Positions 1 through 12,596 are shown, numbered from the stretch's first letter. The stretch: 64,000 bases of DNA from Osedax fenrisi (GCA_964019155.1 OZ025244.1:13555013-13619012); one strand, 5' to 3'. Notes: generated from the letters alone by a model not told the origin. Program-made: numbers and translations.

Positions 1-26
1 CTTAGCCACTGAGCCACACAGGCAGT

Positions 27-27
<1 letters not shown>
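1..27 (-). repeat. tRNA-derived SINE head, truncated by the window edge
   Basis: The bases read in reverse as an A-box-like CTGTGTGGCTCAGTGGCT. They match the head of the SINE at 9265-9556 and run directly into a (TA)n tract at 30-62. Confidence 0.5.
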
Positions 28-67
<40 letters not shown>

Positions 68-99
68 TTAAGGAAGTTGGTGTTATATATATTAAGGAA

Positions 100-660
100 G
101 AGGTAATTCAACTTGCGTTTCGATATGTCCTCCAGGGACATAATGACGTCATTCGTTACGATTACATCGTCCTAAATCTAAATCCCGTTAGAATAATCGC
201 GCGCGTACACACATCGTTAACACGCACCGGGCGCGCACCACCCGCACTCGTGATTACGTCATAGCCAGTGTTTACGTTTACATAGCCAGTGTTTACGTTT
301 ACGGTCGAACGACCAATCGAATCGCGTTATCGCCGGCGTCGAGGAGGAGGAAGCGGGAGGAGGCGGGGGGAGGCGCGATAATAAATATGATTTCGCGGGC
401 GGCCGGAGTTAGTCATGCGAGCGGGAGTATTGATGCACGGATTAATCAGCCGGCCGCCCGGTCAGTGCCGGACACCACGCGGCCAGTGTAGCAACGCCAG
501 TAAATAGGTGCTAATAAAATGACCATTGTCAACACTAGCGTCGATGTGTCCGTAATTCTATGACGTAATTCGATTCGTTAACGAACTACAGCGCGTGCGG
601 CGCGAGCCTATTTACTGCCGACCACTAGATAATCTTATAGCTTAGGCGAGAATAAATGTG
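100..660. promoter_or_regulatory. CpG-rich island with CRE-type sites, possible promoter or enhancer
   Basis: This segment is GC- and CpG-rich, unlike the AT-rich DNA around it. A perfect TGACGTCA (CREB/ATF site) lies at 144-151, TTACGTCA at 254-261 and TGACGTAA at 561-568. A 21-bp unit containing TGTTTAC, a forkhead-like core, is repeated head to tail at 260-280 and 281-301. A G-rich GGAGG/GGCGGGG stretch spans about 341-375. Bases 396-406 and 450-460 form a perfect 11-bp inverted repeat (CGGGCGGCCGG), giving a 65-nt GC hairpin. A 30-codon ORF starts at 414 inside that hairpin. Promoter function is inferred from composition and motifs; no downstream gene was identified. Confidence 0.4.
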
Positions 661-695
661 TTTTGTGTAATGTCGGGTATTAATGGAAATACAGA

Positions 696-699
<4 letters not shown>

Positions 700-750
<51 letters not shown>
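700..750. repeat. (TA)n microsatellite
   Basis: Uninterrupted TA dinucleotides, about 25 units, at the right edge of the CpG-rich island. Confidence 0.95.
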
Positions 751-756
<6 letters not shown>

Positions 757-1072
757 TATTTTTATGTTTTCACTTGATTTCAAATATATATTTATATTTT
801 ACATTAGAAATATTATACATTCATTGACCTATATGTATACATATGTTTGTTAAATGTTAATATATTAATATTTCTATAGAAATAATTAACATTAATTTAG
901 ATTACAATATTAATAGGATTAATATATATGGATAGTAACAATTATAGTGTTTACTGTTGTTATGTTAGCTTATTATTTAAATATAAGTCTATACATATAA
1001 AGTACTCTTGAGACAACTTTTCTATAGATATTAACTAATAAAATAATCAAATAATGGTATTTAAATTTATAG

Positions 1073-1120
<48 letters not shown>

Positions 1121-1379
1121 ATATATACACAAACACACATGTTAATATATAAATACGATATAATATATGATACTAGGTTATTAACTACACATATAGAATA
1201 CTAGCATCATATAAAGTATCACATGATATCCTTAATCACATATACTGCGCATGTTAAACATCTAAAAGGAGACCTCGGATAAACAATAATTGAGATATTT
1301 AGTTCAAAGGCTGTATATTTAGTTCAAAGGATATATGCATAGCATTATATACTGAATTGCTTGGTATCTCTATTTATAG

Positions 1380-1426
<47 letters not shown>

Positions 1427-1532
1427 CTGTGGATACATATAAATATAAAATAATATATATTATTATTATGATTATAATTATACATATAATAAAATATGTA
1501 TTATTTCATAATATTAAATATATATATATATA
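751..1532. other. AT-rich intergenic DNA with compound microsatellites
   Basis: I see no gene. It holds a (TA)n-(GT)n-(AC)n compound tract at about 1075-1140 and a (TA)n tract at 1380-1422. The short ORF across the latter encodes only alternating Ile-Tyr from the repeat. Confidence 0.8.
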
Positions 1533-1891
1533 CAGTCAACTCCCTATAAGTCGGACTCGCAAGGGACCGAGAAAAGTGTCCGACTTAGCGAGATGTCCGA
1601 CTTATCGAGATTCAGAATATTATGCAAATACGACATGAGATGCGCAGCGTGAGTTAAAGGGTTACCGAAATGTGGAATTATGCAACAATAAATAACATAA
1701 CATGTTGTATTCAATAATATTACTTACTAAAATTATAATATACATTATTTAAAGTACAATTATCTATTATAATTTCTGACAATTTATAAAAATTCCGACT
1801 TATCCAGTATAAAAATCATAAAAATGACAAAATAAATGTCCGACTTATAGAGAAGTCCGACTTATCCGTAGTCCGACTTAACGAGAATTGA

Positions 1892-1894
<3 letters not shown>
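1533..1894. mobile_element. pogo/Tigger-like MITE
   Basis: A 362-bp non-coding element. The left end reads CAGTCAACTCCCTATAAGTC and the reverse complement of the right end reads CAGTCAATTCTCGTTAAGTC, about 25 bp with a few mismatches. Both ends are followed outward by TA, the usual target duplication of Tc1/mariner-pogo elements. Several GTCCGACTTA-like copies lie just inside each end. CAGT-ended, TCGGAC-rich repeats of this kind are typical of pogo/Tigger-derived MITEs. No transposase ORF is present. Confidence 0.7.

Positions 1895-1958
<64 letters not shown>
1895..1958. repeat. (TA)n microsatellite
   Basis: About 32 TA units directly abut the right TIR of the pogo-like MITE. The TA target may have served as the seed of the tract. 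Confidence 0.95.
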
Positions 1959-1961
<3 letters not shown>

Positions 1962-2441
1962 TGATTCACATACTACAAAATGAGTATGAATTATTACTAT
2001 TTTATGTGAAGTCACCCGATACGAATCATAGTGTTGCATCATAACTATTTACAATATTAACTTAATATTTACTATAATTTTCAACATAACTTTTTATAAT
2101 AATAAATTAAATATGAAATTCTAAAATCACACAGAATTATTATTAATAATATGTCTATAAAAACTTATGTCTAAATATATAATATAAACCTATATCTAAA
2201 TAAATACTTTCAACAAAATAATATATGTATAACATATATGTTTATGCATACGCACACACCCACGCGTTATATACATGCATGTCTACTACCATATATAGTA
2301 TTAGGTATACCTCATCGCTGATAAAATCATCAAATTGGTACATGAATTAGAGCCTCTAATTTATAGGACATTAACTTGGCTTCCAGCGATAGGCTAAACA
2401 TATCAAAAAAATATAGGTATGTATATATATACACACACACA

Positions 2442-2484
<43 letters not shown>

Positions 2485-3025
2485 TCGACGGACGACGTCC
2501 GTATATATAATACTAATAATATCAGAATTTAGGCATGACCAAGGTAATCGAAGAAGCGTAATGCTTATCTAGTCGTTTACCTGAAACATATTCCCAATTA
2601 ACAATTATGAGGAGAAAAAAAATAAAAGTAAAATTTATATAATATAGAAGTAAAATATGTAATTTTATAAATCTTAAAAGAATCGTGAGAATATAAAATT
2701 ATAAATAATATACAAATATAAATAACTTTAAAAATAATATTAAAAGTAAATAATTATAAATAAAAAAATTAATAGTATAAGAAATTAAATGTATAATTGG
2801 AGTATATATATATATATATGTTAGTTTTGAATGCTGTAGTTAAAGATTACTAATAAATTAGATCCAGAGTTGCCAATATTATGTTGAAATTAATGATGGT
2901 ATATGATGTATCAACTTCAAGAATATGGGTACGCCAGTTCCAATGCCTTAAGGATCTTAATACCGCCAATAATAAGAACACTGACAATACTTGCCCACTC
3001 CACAAGTATATCCCATCCCACGACA

Positions 3026-3028
<3 letters not shown>
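1959..3028. other. AT-rich intergenic DNA
   Basis: No gene recognised. A (TA)n run lies at about 2445-2479, followed by a small dyad, ACGGAC-GAC-GTCCGT, at about 2488-2502. Confidence 0.75.

Positions 3029-3092
<64 letters not shown>
3029..3092. repeat. (TA)n microsatellite
   Basis: About 32 TA units, bordered by CTG on the left and CAG on the right, so the flanks are themselves inverted. Confidence 0.95.
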
Positions 3093-3095
<3 letters not shown>

Positions 3096-3129
3096 TATAC
3101 CAATAACATATGTATTACAAATATTATAA

Positions 3130-3330
3130 TAAAATATCTAATATTTGAAGCGATCTTATATAATTGTGTATAACTAAATGATCGGCTCTCATTAAAACCA
3201 TACGTGGATACCTTAACACGAGAGCGGCTTCGAAGGGACATCAGATCCTCTAAGTTGGTTATAAGTATAACACTTCATCGTTATACGTAGATGGGATAAA
3301 AGGAATCCACCAACATAACATAACAATACT
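3130..3330 (+). repeat. SINE body, head missing
   Basis: It matches the body of the SINE at 9265-9556 in opposite orientation. Shared blocks include ATAATTGTGTATA, GAGAGCGGCTTCGAAGGGAC and the distal AATCCACCAA. The tRNA-like head is absent, and the copy begins just after a (TA)n tract. Confidence 0.65.
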
Positions 3331-3532
3331 AATTATATATATATATTAATTAATGTTATTTTTATTGTTTTTACTTGTGTTTGTGGGCAGGGTCAATGCA
3401 ATGATTGTAATACACGATTTCGCGTGCATTTCGATTATATAAACAACTGATTTCTATTGTTTTATTTATTCTATTATATTGACTGGATGATTTAATTTTT
3501 ACATTTCTTACTGTACTGTTAATTCATACATT

Positions 3533-4340
3533 ATGACTAACTGCGTGGACTGTAACCTACTATGTAGCACTAATGATAGTAATGCATGTAGGAAATGTAG
3601 CGATAGTATATATTTTAAATGTTTATATACAATTTTTAAAATATTAAAATATTAAAATATTTTAAATATTACCTACTGCTTGGACTAATAGTAATACGTC
3701 ACCTCAGTATGCTTGCGCCATATTTAATTCACCACATTTTATTTTTTACTGCAAAAATTGTTTAGATTCGATCAGTACCCAACATATAATTAACCCTGAC
3801 ACTACCACACTAGATCATCTACTTAGTAAAATCACAACCGAACTCACTATACTCTCTTTTAAAGTCGAGATACTGACAAACCCAACTTCTCACGAAACTA
3901 GCGAATTCCCTAAACTAACCTACGCACACTGTGCGTCGCACAGCATGCAAAAACTACTATAGTAGTATATATATATAATCGACTACCCATGCCACACCTG
4001 CTGTATCATTAAAACCACCCGGTCCCAGCCCCCAACTTACTGCAACTATTAAACATATTCCTAAAGAAAACCTTAACTATGATTACATTAATAAACTTAT
4101 AAAATACCTAAATATGAACCAAAATACTGTCGGTCAAGTTCGTTTTAACAATACATACTGCTTCATAACTTTTACTACTCTCTTCGCTAAAAATCACATC
4201 ATATGACGCAGACTCCATGATACCAACTATAGCTCACTGATTATTCATAACTTACTTACTACAGAAAATATAGGATAAAAAGCATATATTACCATGCGAT
4301 TAAATCTAACAAAATTACTGGATATAAATGTGTACTCAAC
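3533..4340 (+). pseudogene. LINE ORF1 remnant with N-terminal PHD-like zinc finger
   Basis: The frame opens with an ATG at 3533 and encodes a cysteine-rich start (MTNCVDCNLLC, then CRKC and FKC), the spacing expected of the PHD-like finger in ORF1 proteins of CR1/L2-group LINEs. A break near 3653 and several stops after about 3960 destroy the frame. Later fragments such as TVGQVRFNNTYCFITF can be read only by changing frame. Confidence 0.55.
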
Positions 4341-5310
4341 CTGAGGAACAACATATATGAACTACGCTGCCGACTCGATCAGAACAAAACTGACTGAGAT
4401 TAACCCCCACTTTATAATATCATTATCAGCAAACATTGATCTAGTCAATCAATACATCAGTGACCACAACCATGACATATATGCGCTAACCGAAACAGTG
4501 ATTAACATACGTGATACATGTACTCCAGCGGTCATACAAGGTCAATCCTACAAGCTAACTAGTCTCACTAGAACACACTCTCGCCGCAGTCACGGAGGAG
4601 GTGTAGCACTATTGGCTAAAAAAGAAATAATAATTACCTGCCACAAATAACTACCAAGTACTGAATCTGAAATCCTACTAACGACACTATTAATAAACAA
4701 AATACCTCTCCACATAATTATTTTCTACATGCCCCCTAACAACCCTCATCAACAATTCTTCATCGAATTTACTGACATTATACACAACTAACATGACAAA
4801 AACTTTCTAATCCTTGGATATTTCAATTTCCACTTTGACTCTACTAGAAAAACTCATCATGACTTTAAATGCTATGCTCTGAACTTAACCTAAAACAACA
4901 CGTGACCGTCCCTACTCATAGACTAGGGCACACTTTAGATTTATACATCACTAAATCTAACTCTAACCTTATACACTCCCCACCTCAACAATCAATACTG
5001 CTAACTAATCATTTTTCCATAACATCACAACTAAATCGCTCCTATAAAACATACACACCCCGGCTCTATCACCATAAGAAAATAAAGAAAAAAATTAAAA
5101 CTGATATCTATAACTCAACACTAACTACAAAAAATGACCCTTCGTCTCTAACCACAACATTGTCTGCTTCATTTGACAAACATGCGCCACTTATCTGCTC
5201 CAAAATATCTATACATAATAACTCTCCATGGTTTAACTCTGACCTCTGTTCCCTCAAAAAACATACACTGAAACTTGATAGACTCTACAGAAAAACTCCT
5301 ACCTAGCAGA

Positions 5311-6625
5311 TAGTGATGGGCACGATCACGATCGTCGATCCCGATCGCGATCGTGATCTTGATCGCGATCGAAGATCGTTTGAAAATGATCGAGTAAAAT
5401 GATCGACGATCGACGATCGTTAGAAAATTATCGAGTAAAATGATCGAGGATCGTCAGCAACTGATCGCGATCGACGATCGTGAAAAAAATTTAAACATAA
5501 TTTATATATATTTAAAGGAATATCAAGAAATAACAAAATAGTGGATATAATAATAACTTTTATTTATGAAAATATTGAAATACGATCACATTTATAATAA
5601 AATAATATTAATATAATGAATTTGCTTTCAATATATTGATCTATAGAATTACAATGCAAAGTTAGTATCATTTAATTTATTGCGTTTCGGTTTATTTATA
5701 TTGGTAGCAATACCTACTAAACATTCTTTCCACCGGCGCGGATGATGGGAGTATAGAATTGTATTTTATGAATAACATTTTTATAATAGGATAATTATTT
5801 AGCATATCTAAATTAGTATTTTTACTATTTATATAATTAAGTATTTCTATTTTTACCGTTGATTTAAAAGTGGATGGTCCATTATCATCAATAACATATA
5901 ATTCATCTGAATTAGTTTCGTTTTGTTCTGGTGTAGTTATATAAACCTCGTTATCTGGGATATGTCTATTAACATATTTCTTAAATGTAGATAACAACAT
6001 ATATTTTTCTTCTACGTAATTACTTAACCAATTTAACTTAAATTTTGGGTTAGATATTGTTACCCTATAGTTACCCTATTGTTACTATAATGGCACTATT
6101 GATAGAATACTCAAATGAAAAATAATCGTTAAACCTACGTTTTAATCATTCCTTTGATACATCTAATAATGGTTGACAATAAACTAAATTAGTATCCATT
6201 TTTAATAAGCGGGATTCTATTGAAAATAGTGTTGGGAATAAATCTCCATAAAAACTGTTTCGCGCGGTAAAATATTACGATTACATTAGTAAAAAAGATA
6301 CATTGGTATATATATATAAATATATTGATATGACGGCGTGAATGGGTGAGTAATCGCGAGTACTGCGTGGATCATTAGTGGTTCATGCAGCAGCCCGTAA
6401 TTCATACGCTTATATAATAATACGATCGAGATCCAATATCGGCGATCGATGATCGAGATCGCGATCGACGATCAAAATAATTACACAATCTACGATCGAC
6501 GATCGACGATCGTTACAAAATGATCGAGTAAAAAGATCGACGATCGACGATCCTTAGAAAATGATCGACGAAATTGATCGACGATCGGCGATCGTGAAAA
6601 TTCGTGATCGTGCCCATCACTGCTA
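5311..6625 (-). mobile_element. hAT-superfamily element with GATC-rich subterminal palindromes
   Basis: The ends read TAGTGATGGGCACGATCACG on the left and TAGCAGTGATGGGCACGATC on the right (reverse complement), a classic hAT terminus; the left end lacks three bases. The flanking 8-mers are CTAGCAGA (5303-5310) and GTAGCAGA (6626-6633), a 7/8 target duplication. About 190 bp inside each end are packed with GATCGACGATCG/GATCGCGATCG repeats separated by AAAATGATCGAGTAAAA-like spacers, probably transposase binding sites. The interior keeps a fragment of transposase on the minus strand. It interrupts the LINE at 3533-8620 and so inserted later. Confidence 0.85.
5692..6000 (-). pseudogene. hAT transposase C-terminal dimerisation domain fragment
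   Basis: The 102-codon frame ends with LPSSAPVERMFS, which matches the conserved hAT C-terminal dimerisation motif (typically SSAxVERxFS). It is preceded by a helical stretch with LNNYPIIKMLFIKYN. The N-terminal BED finger and the catalytic acidic residues are absent from the element, so it could move only in trans. Full hAT transposases are usually over 500 residues. Confidence 0.75.
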
Positions 6626-8699
6626 GTAGCAGAACTACTCTAACTTTATTCTGGCATGTAATAGTTATCTTCATAATATGTTTCGTACCAAATATGAATT
6701 TTACCAATCTAAAATTTACTGTCGCTGGAACTAACATTAAAACTCTCTACAAAATCACGGATAGTCTTCTCGGATGATTTAAACAAACCCAACTCCCTGA
6801 CTTGTCCGATGAACTTCTCTGCAATACTTTTGCCGACTTATTTACTGAGAAAATCGAAACCATTCACAACAACCTTACTAACACTGCCTCGACATCCAAC
6901 TATAACTGGCTACTTAACTACCCAACAGCGTATACGCCATATATATATATGCAAAACTTCATTCTAACCTCTTCAAATGATATTTAACATATTATACTGA
7001 CAGCTAAATCAAGCTCCCCAACTGACGTACTACCTCTAGTTGTTACGAAGATTATATCTGACCAACTATGTATCAGATTTAAAGATAATATCAATCTATC
7101 GATATCCACGGGTGATATTCCCCCCACCCCAACTTAAACACTCAACTATAACCCCGATATTGAAAAAACCACAGCTGATCAAGCTATACTTTCCAACTAG
7201 CGACCAATTTACCAACTACTTTTACTCGCCAAACTACTTGAAAAAACTGTTTACTACTAACTCATACACTTCTTAAATCATTTCAATATCCTTGATCCGA
7301 GATAGCATACTTTTAGACCCAACCATAGTACGGAAACTGCCATAATAAAGCTCCTGGATAACCTTATATTATCAGCTAATAATAAATAACCAACCAAATA
7401 AATCTTCCTTGTACTTTCCTCGGCATTCGATACCCTTGACCACGATATATTTTTAACCGGACTAGAAAAAATCGGAATTACCGGAACTGTGCTAAAATGG
7501 ATCTCTAACTTTATTCATGATCGCTACTTTTCGGTCAAAATTCAGGACACATTTTCATAACCCCACAAACTGTATTATGGTGTTCCTCAAGGTTCTATCT
7601 TCTCGCCCATCATCTTCGCGATTTACCTACTATCCCTATAAGTATACTAATTACCTTCCCCAATGTTCACTACACACTCTACGCCGACGACATTGAATTA
7701 CACTCCGAAACCACAAACTCTACTGAATTACAACTCTGCATGAATATATATATATATATATATAACTGGCTATTATATAACCACTTGCAACTTAACGCTA
7801 CTAAAACCGAACTACCTAACATTAACGCTAACTCCAACTTAGACAGTTTTCCAATATTAGACTCCACACCGTCTTCTTCTGTTAAATATCTTGGGATTAC
7901 ACTTAACTCTACATTATACTTTGATAATCATATCACCTTACTAATAAAGACCATCTTGCACTTTCAATATAATATTAGAAAAAGTCGACCTTTCATTGAC
8001 TATCATACTGCCAAACTCCTCACGCACTCACTTGTTCTCTCTAGAATAAATTATTGTAAAACCTTTCTCATTATTACAAAAATGCCCTCTATTACCAAAC
8101 TAGACCGAATTATTAAAATATTTATACGAACCATCTACCAATTAAAAACTACTGACTATACTACCTCTGTGACCAACCTGCGAGTTAACTGGCTTAATTT
8201 GACTCAACAAATTAACTACAAAGCACTGACTCTTCTCCATAAAATACTGATAACAACCGAACCCACTCCAATATTTGACGACTTTATATATAGTAATAAC
8301 ACCCTTCTACTACGATCCTCCTATACACCCATCCTAGAAGAACCACCTTACAAATTTACCAAATTTGGGAAAAAAACTTTTCACAGGAAGGCCTCGAATA
8401 TCTGGAACAGGCTACCGAAAAATTTAATGAAAACAGATATGAGCTTCACAATATTCAAAAAAAGAATAAAGAAATATATCATTGACAACCCATTGTTTAA
8501 ACCCCCACATCTAGCATATCCAAATTCTTTGTTTTACCTCGTTTTCTCTTTTTTCGTTTTTTTTCGTTCTCACACACAAGAATATAATATTATTTGAGTG
8601 TTTAAATAAATACCTATCATCATCGTTATCAAAAGCTACCAGACTATAGGTTATATATATCCCACATATCTATAAGGATTGATGATATTTATAATTGGT

Positions 8700-8960
8700 C
8701 GAATTAATAATAATAATAATATTTATTTATTGAATCTCATATATATATATTGAATACAATACAAATAGCGGATACAAATGGACCCCTCAAGAAGTCATAG
8801 ACTTGTACATGTTATAAATAACTGTGAGAGGCCCCAAACAATACAATACAAATAGTAACATTTTTTTTCTTGTGTTTTGATTTATCGTTTATTAAGTTCT
8901 TGATAAACACAAGAGAAAAACAAGAACTGCATGGCTTACTAGCTTTTGGTTGTTCCACTG
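8700..8960 (-). repeat. possible LINE 3' end remnant
   Basis: An (AATA)n/(TAA)n run at about 8705-8735 is followed by AGCGGATACAAATGG. In reverse this is a TTTGTATCCGCTATTTG stretch running into an A/T simple tail, as at LINE 3' ends. CTTGTGTTT at about 8870 and AAACACAAG at about 8925 form a weak dyad. No coding sequence is visible. Confidence 0.3.
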
Positions 8961-9264
8961 AGCCATCGACCCTAGACAAATTATTAATGTTACTGTATAC
9001 AGTTTTATCTATATATAGATAAAGTACTTAGGTAGATATATCTGATGGGGTGGATATCGAGCGAATACATTAGCATTGTACATGTGATTTATTCACATGG
9101 GTTTAGTGTTTTAATGAAGTTATATTATCATTATAATAATGATGTTGTATCTCTCTCAAACTAATGATTAATTATATATATTTTAAAATATATACACTGT
9201 CTATAAATAATGAAAGGTGAAGGGATTAATTTACTAAATACTTTGTTATTTAATATTGTTAGTT

Positions 9265-9556
9265 GTATTTGGTGGAGTCCTTTCATCCCATCCAGGAACT
9301 TAGATGAAGTTTTCACTTATAACCATATATGGCTCTAATGTCCCTTCGAATCCGATCTGATATTAAGGCATCCATGGTTTTAGCGAGAGACGATCATTTA
9401 TTTATACACAATTATATAAGATCATTTCTAAATAATATTTTAAGACCCATTATATAAAATTAATTAATGGTCCGGACGAGGCTCGAACCCGTGTCCTACT
9501 GCTTAATCACACACAATTGTGTGTCTGACGCCTTATCCACTGAGCCACACAGGTAG
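9265..9556 (-). repeat. tRNA-derived SINE, most complete copy
   Basis: Reading on the minus strand, the head carries a pol III A-box (TGGCTCAGTGG, reverse of 9537-9547) and a B-box (GGTTCGAGCC, reverse of 9480-9489) at tRNA-like spacing. The presumed acceptor arms do not pair, so it is not a tRNA gene. A body of about 200 bp follows, including GAAGGGACATTAGAGCC and ending near CCACCAAAT. Related copies lie at 3130-3330, 20926-21072, 25868-26005 and, head only, at 1-27. Confidence 0.75.
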
Positions 9557-9900
9557 TTAAATATTATGTTACATAACTTGTCATTTGAATTAGCATAGTA
9601 ACTTTGTATTTACATAATTATTATTTTAAATATTTAATACATATTTACATGATAGAATCTTAGGCCTTGATAAAATAATTTATTTTGATCATCTTTATCT
9701 GATCATCCTATAATAATATATTACTAAATTATATTGTGAAACCTATTATATAATAAATCTAATAATAATTAATTAATATTATTTAATAATAGATTACATA
9801 TTTTGTAATATAATTATTGACTTATAGCTCTCCTACATTATCGAAAGCATATATTTAATTAGTGATATATCACATTCATATATATATATATATATATATG
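9557..9900. other. AT-rich spacer
   Basis: No gene or structured repeat beyond a short (TA)n at about 9879-9899. Confidence 0.7.
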
Positions 9901-10449
9901 TATATCAAAGATTTTCCAAAGGAAAGATATTGCACTCCTTATCTATCTCTAGTACCTCGAAATGTAAATTTAAAATGAAAAAACAATATTAATACTAGAT
10001 GGCGAAATAGTATATGAAATGTTAAATCATGTGATATTTTTATTTAAATTTCGTGTTTTCTAATTATATACATACATTTAAAATCAATACAATATAATAC
10101 AATACATGTAGTTTTTTTAATATTAGATTTATAACAATATATTTATCATTTATTTTATTTGTTTATATTAAATATAAGTAATCAGTGTATTCTATTGTTA
10201 TATAATTATATTATCATTTTAAAATCATGTAAATACATATTATAATACAATATACATGTATATCAAAGATTTTGTGAAGCTCCTTCGGAAAATCTTTGTT
10301 GATATTGTATATAATTTATTATTTACTATTACAATAAATATAGAAATGTCTTATTATCTGAATAATACCGCTAGATGGCAATATCGAATTATTAGGTGAC
10401 AAAAATATACACAAGTGCAATATCTTTCCTTTGGAAAATCTTTGTGTAT
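9901..10449. mobile_element. MITE with 31-bp perfect terminal inverted repeats
   Basis: Bases 9906-9936 (starting CAAAGATTTTCCAAAGG) are the exact reverse complement of 10414-10444. ATAT/TATA stretches flank both ends, so a TA target is possible. The interior is AT-rich and non-coding, with TAGATGGC repeated near both ends (about 9997 and 10373). A miniature copy of both ends lies inside at about 10259-10310, where CAAAGATTTT and AAAATCTTTG face each other across 15 bp. The small hairpin at 36731-36779 is a further relative. Confidence 0.7.
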
Positions 10450-12596
10450 ATTCATGAGCCTATAACCTACAACATACAATTTACTTTTTTTGTTTATTTT
10501 TGTTTTATTATCTATCTGGTGTATAATTCATACAAGTCAAAAAAGATTTATTTACAGGTAACCCTTTATAATTTATATATATTTATATTATATCAGTTAA
10601 TGTATTTGTCAAACTACATTATATAAAAATTGTTTTCTATTGATTAATTTATTTGGTCACACCTCACTGATTTCTATAGTTTCCTTCTATTCATACTATT
10701 ATATTACTTCATACTGTTACAATTCAGTGACACATATATTAAGTTTCGTGTATATTATTTATATATTATTTATATGCCTTGAGGGTTAACCGTTAAAGGA
10801 GCTATTTTTTATTATATTCACAAATAATTGTTTATTATATAATACTGTTTCTTTAAAAAAAATAAATTCCTTTCATTTAATATATATATATAATACTAAA
10901 TTATACATCTAACAGTATACTGTAGTATGTGTTTTAATTCAGATAATTACAGTTATAATTATACCAATTAAATTATTAATACCGAGTTTATAGATATTAT
11001 TATTGATATAATAATGGTAATTGATTCTCCCTTAAAGGAATTTAAATACAATATTGAAAAGTATATTAATTAATATAGGAAAATTAAATTTCACACATCT
11101 GTGATGATAAAAAACATAGATATTTCTAAGGAAAGACGCATGAGAAATCGTGTAATTCTATTTTGTACATAAAAACAGCCTACCAATATAGAGTTAATTT
11201 TCGGAAAAATGTGACTTTATATAAATGTTTATTAAATTTGTATCAAACTATACACTTTTAACATGTAAAATAACATGTTTTAAATTATTATTGATATGAT
11301 GAAAACTATTAAAGTAAATTCTAATATATAATAAATCAATAATTTGTTTTAAATTCTATATATATCCATGTGATGAGTAAAAGCTAATTTATATTACATA
11401 TGTAACACATGTTATTAAATAGAACAATGAAAAAATAGTAGTATGCAACTCGCATCAAACATTAATCCATTTCAGTGATATTGATACTACTACTGGCAGA
11501 TAACATATGCACATTCATCACGTTGCGTAGATCTTTGCATCATAACATCTTTATAAATATTTAATATATGTTGATAAATACTGCAGTTTATCAATTAAAT
11601 ATAATAATATATTTTATGAGTTTAAAATTAATGTATTAATCAATCTATATCTGAAAAATAATTTATCGATGTTTAGAAATACTAGTATTGAATTCATATA
11701 CAAGTAATATTATTAACATTTTCAAGAGTATCGTAACATTATCATTATTTAGTTATCATTATCCGTATTAAAGTTAAATGAAAAACTGCTATTAGTATGT
11801 GTACATCATTGTCATTAATTGTTACTATTCTAAAATGAAAACCATATCTTTTAAGTTAGCATAGAGAATTCTAATCAGCTTTATGATAATAATTTAATCT
11901 TTGTAAGGTTATCTTTTATATATAAACCAAAGATATACCACCATATTTAAACTTATATATTATTTTGTATGCACAATTCTAGCAGGTCTCACAGACAAGT
12001 ATTCTAGGATTAACATTATTTTCTGTATATTTACATATGTATTATTTACTATTTTATATTTAATGATTGTATTGAATATTCAATTTTTTATCAATACATT
12101 TGATTGAGTTATATTTACAATAATACATTACTACTATTATCCTTAATTGTATTTTAATTGTATGTGTACTACTATTTATTAGTTACTTGGATGTCTAGTT
12201 TAGTAGCTTCAGTGAATCTCATTATATTTGTATTTATAGTATTACCAATTTTATCATTTAGAACTTTAATGATGTTATTTTGCTGGTTATCAATAAATAA
12301 TTTAAAGATTTCCATACATGTTTTATTGATTTATCCATTATAAATATACTCATCTCTGTTTTGACAATTTCTCACAGGGAAGCATTTTTACAGAATATAA
12401 TATAAAATATGTATTGAGTATGACATCGGTATTCATCTTTTATATTCATTTGAACTATCATTCTTTTCTTGGCTCAAATGGATTCAAATGTCTTTTCTAC
12501 ATAGTCACCATTTGTTACGTCTGCTATTATAGAAAAGCAGAGGAATTAAATGACTGTTTATTAAAGAATATTTGATGAATGATTCAAGTGTAAATC

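Larger units (their letters stand above)
4341..8597 (+). pseudogene. LINE ORF2 remnant: APE endonuclease and reverse transcriptase
   Basis: Fragments in order: endonuclease (4357-4650, with DIYALTETV and GGGVALLAK); end of endonuclease plus linker (4869-5306, HVTVPTHRLGHTLDLYIT); linker resuming after the hAT (6634 onward); reverse transcriptase pieces between about 7280 and 7740 (FRPNHSTET, SSAFDTLDHD, YYGVPQGSIFSPIIFAIY, then LYADD at about 7679); and a 285-codon open frame (7740-8597) covering the thumb and C-terminal region, ending AFDDF-like ...KASNIWNRLPKNL.... A (TA)n run at 7741-7764 interrupts the RT just after the catalytic YADD. Many stops exclude function. Confidence 0.8.
3533..8620 (+). 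mobile_element. L2/CR1-like non-LTR retrotransposon (LINE), decayed, split by a hAT insertion
   Basis: A two-ORF LINE in sense orientation: a zinc-finger ORF1 remnant (3533-4340), then an APE-type endonuclease, linker, reverse transcriptase and C-terminal region (4341-8597). The hAT element at 5311-6625 lies in the linker and can be removed to restore continuity: coding before it ends ...LYRKT and after it resumes ...LACNSYLHNMFRTKYEFYQS. The 3' end carries repeated ATC just after the last stop. Numerous stops and frameshifts make it inactive. Clade is inferred from the SRRSHGGGVALLAK and FRPNHSTET signatures. Confidence 0.8.

Noticed and set aside
9475..9553. Possible tRNA gene on the minus strand
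   Set aside because: A- and B-boxes are present but the acceptor arms do not pair and the segment continues into a SINE body.
12158..12343. Hydrophobic 61-codon ORF, possible membrane peptide
   Set aside because: Leu/Ile/Phe richness is expected from AT-rich sequence; no neighbour, splice site or motif supports a gene. The same holds for 10396-10626 and 24171-24353.
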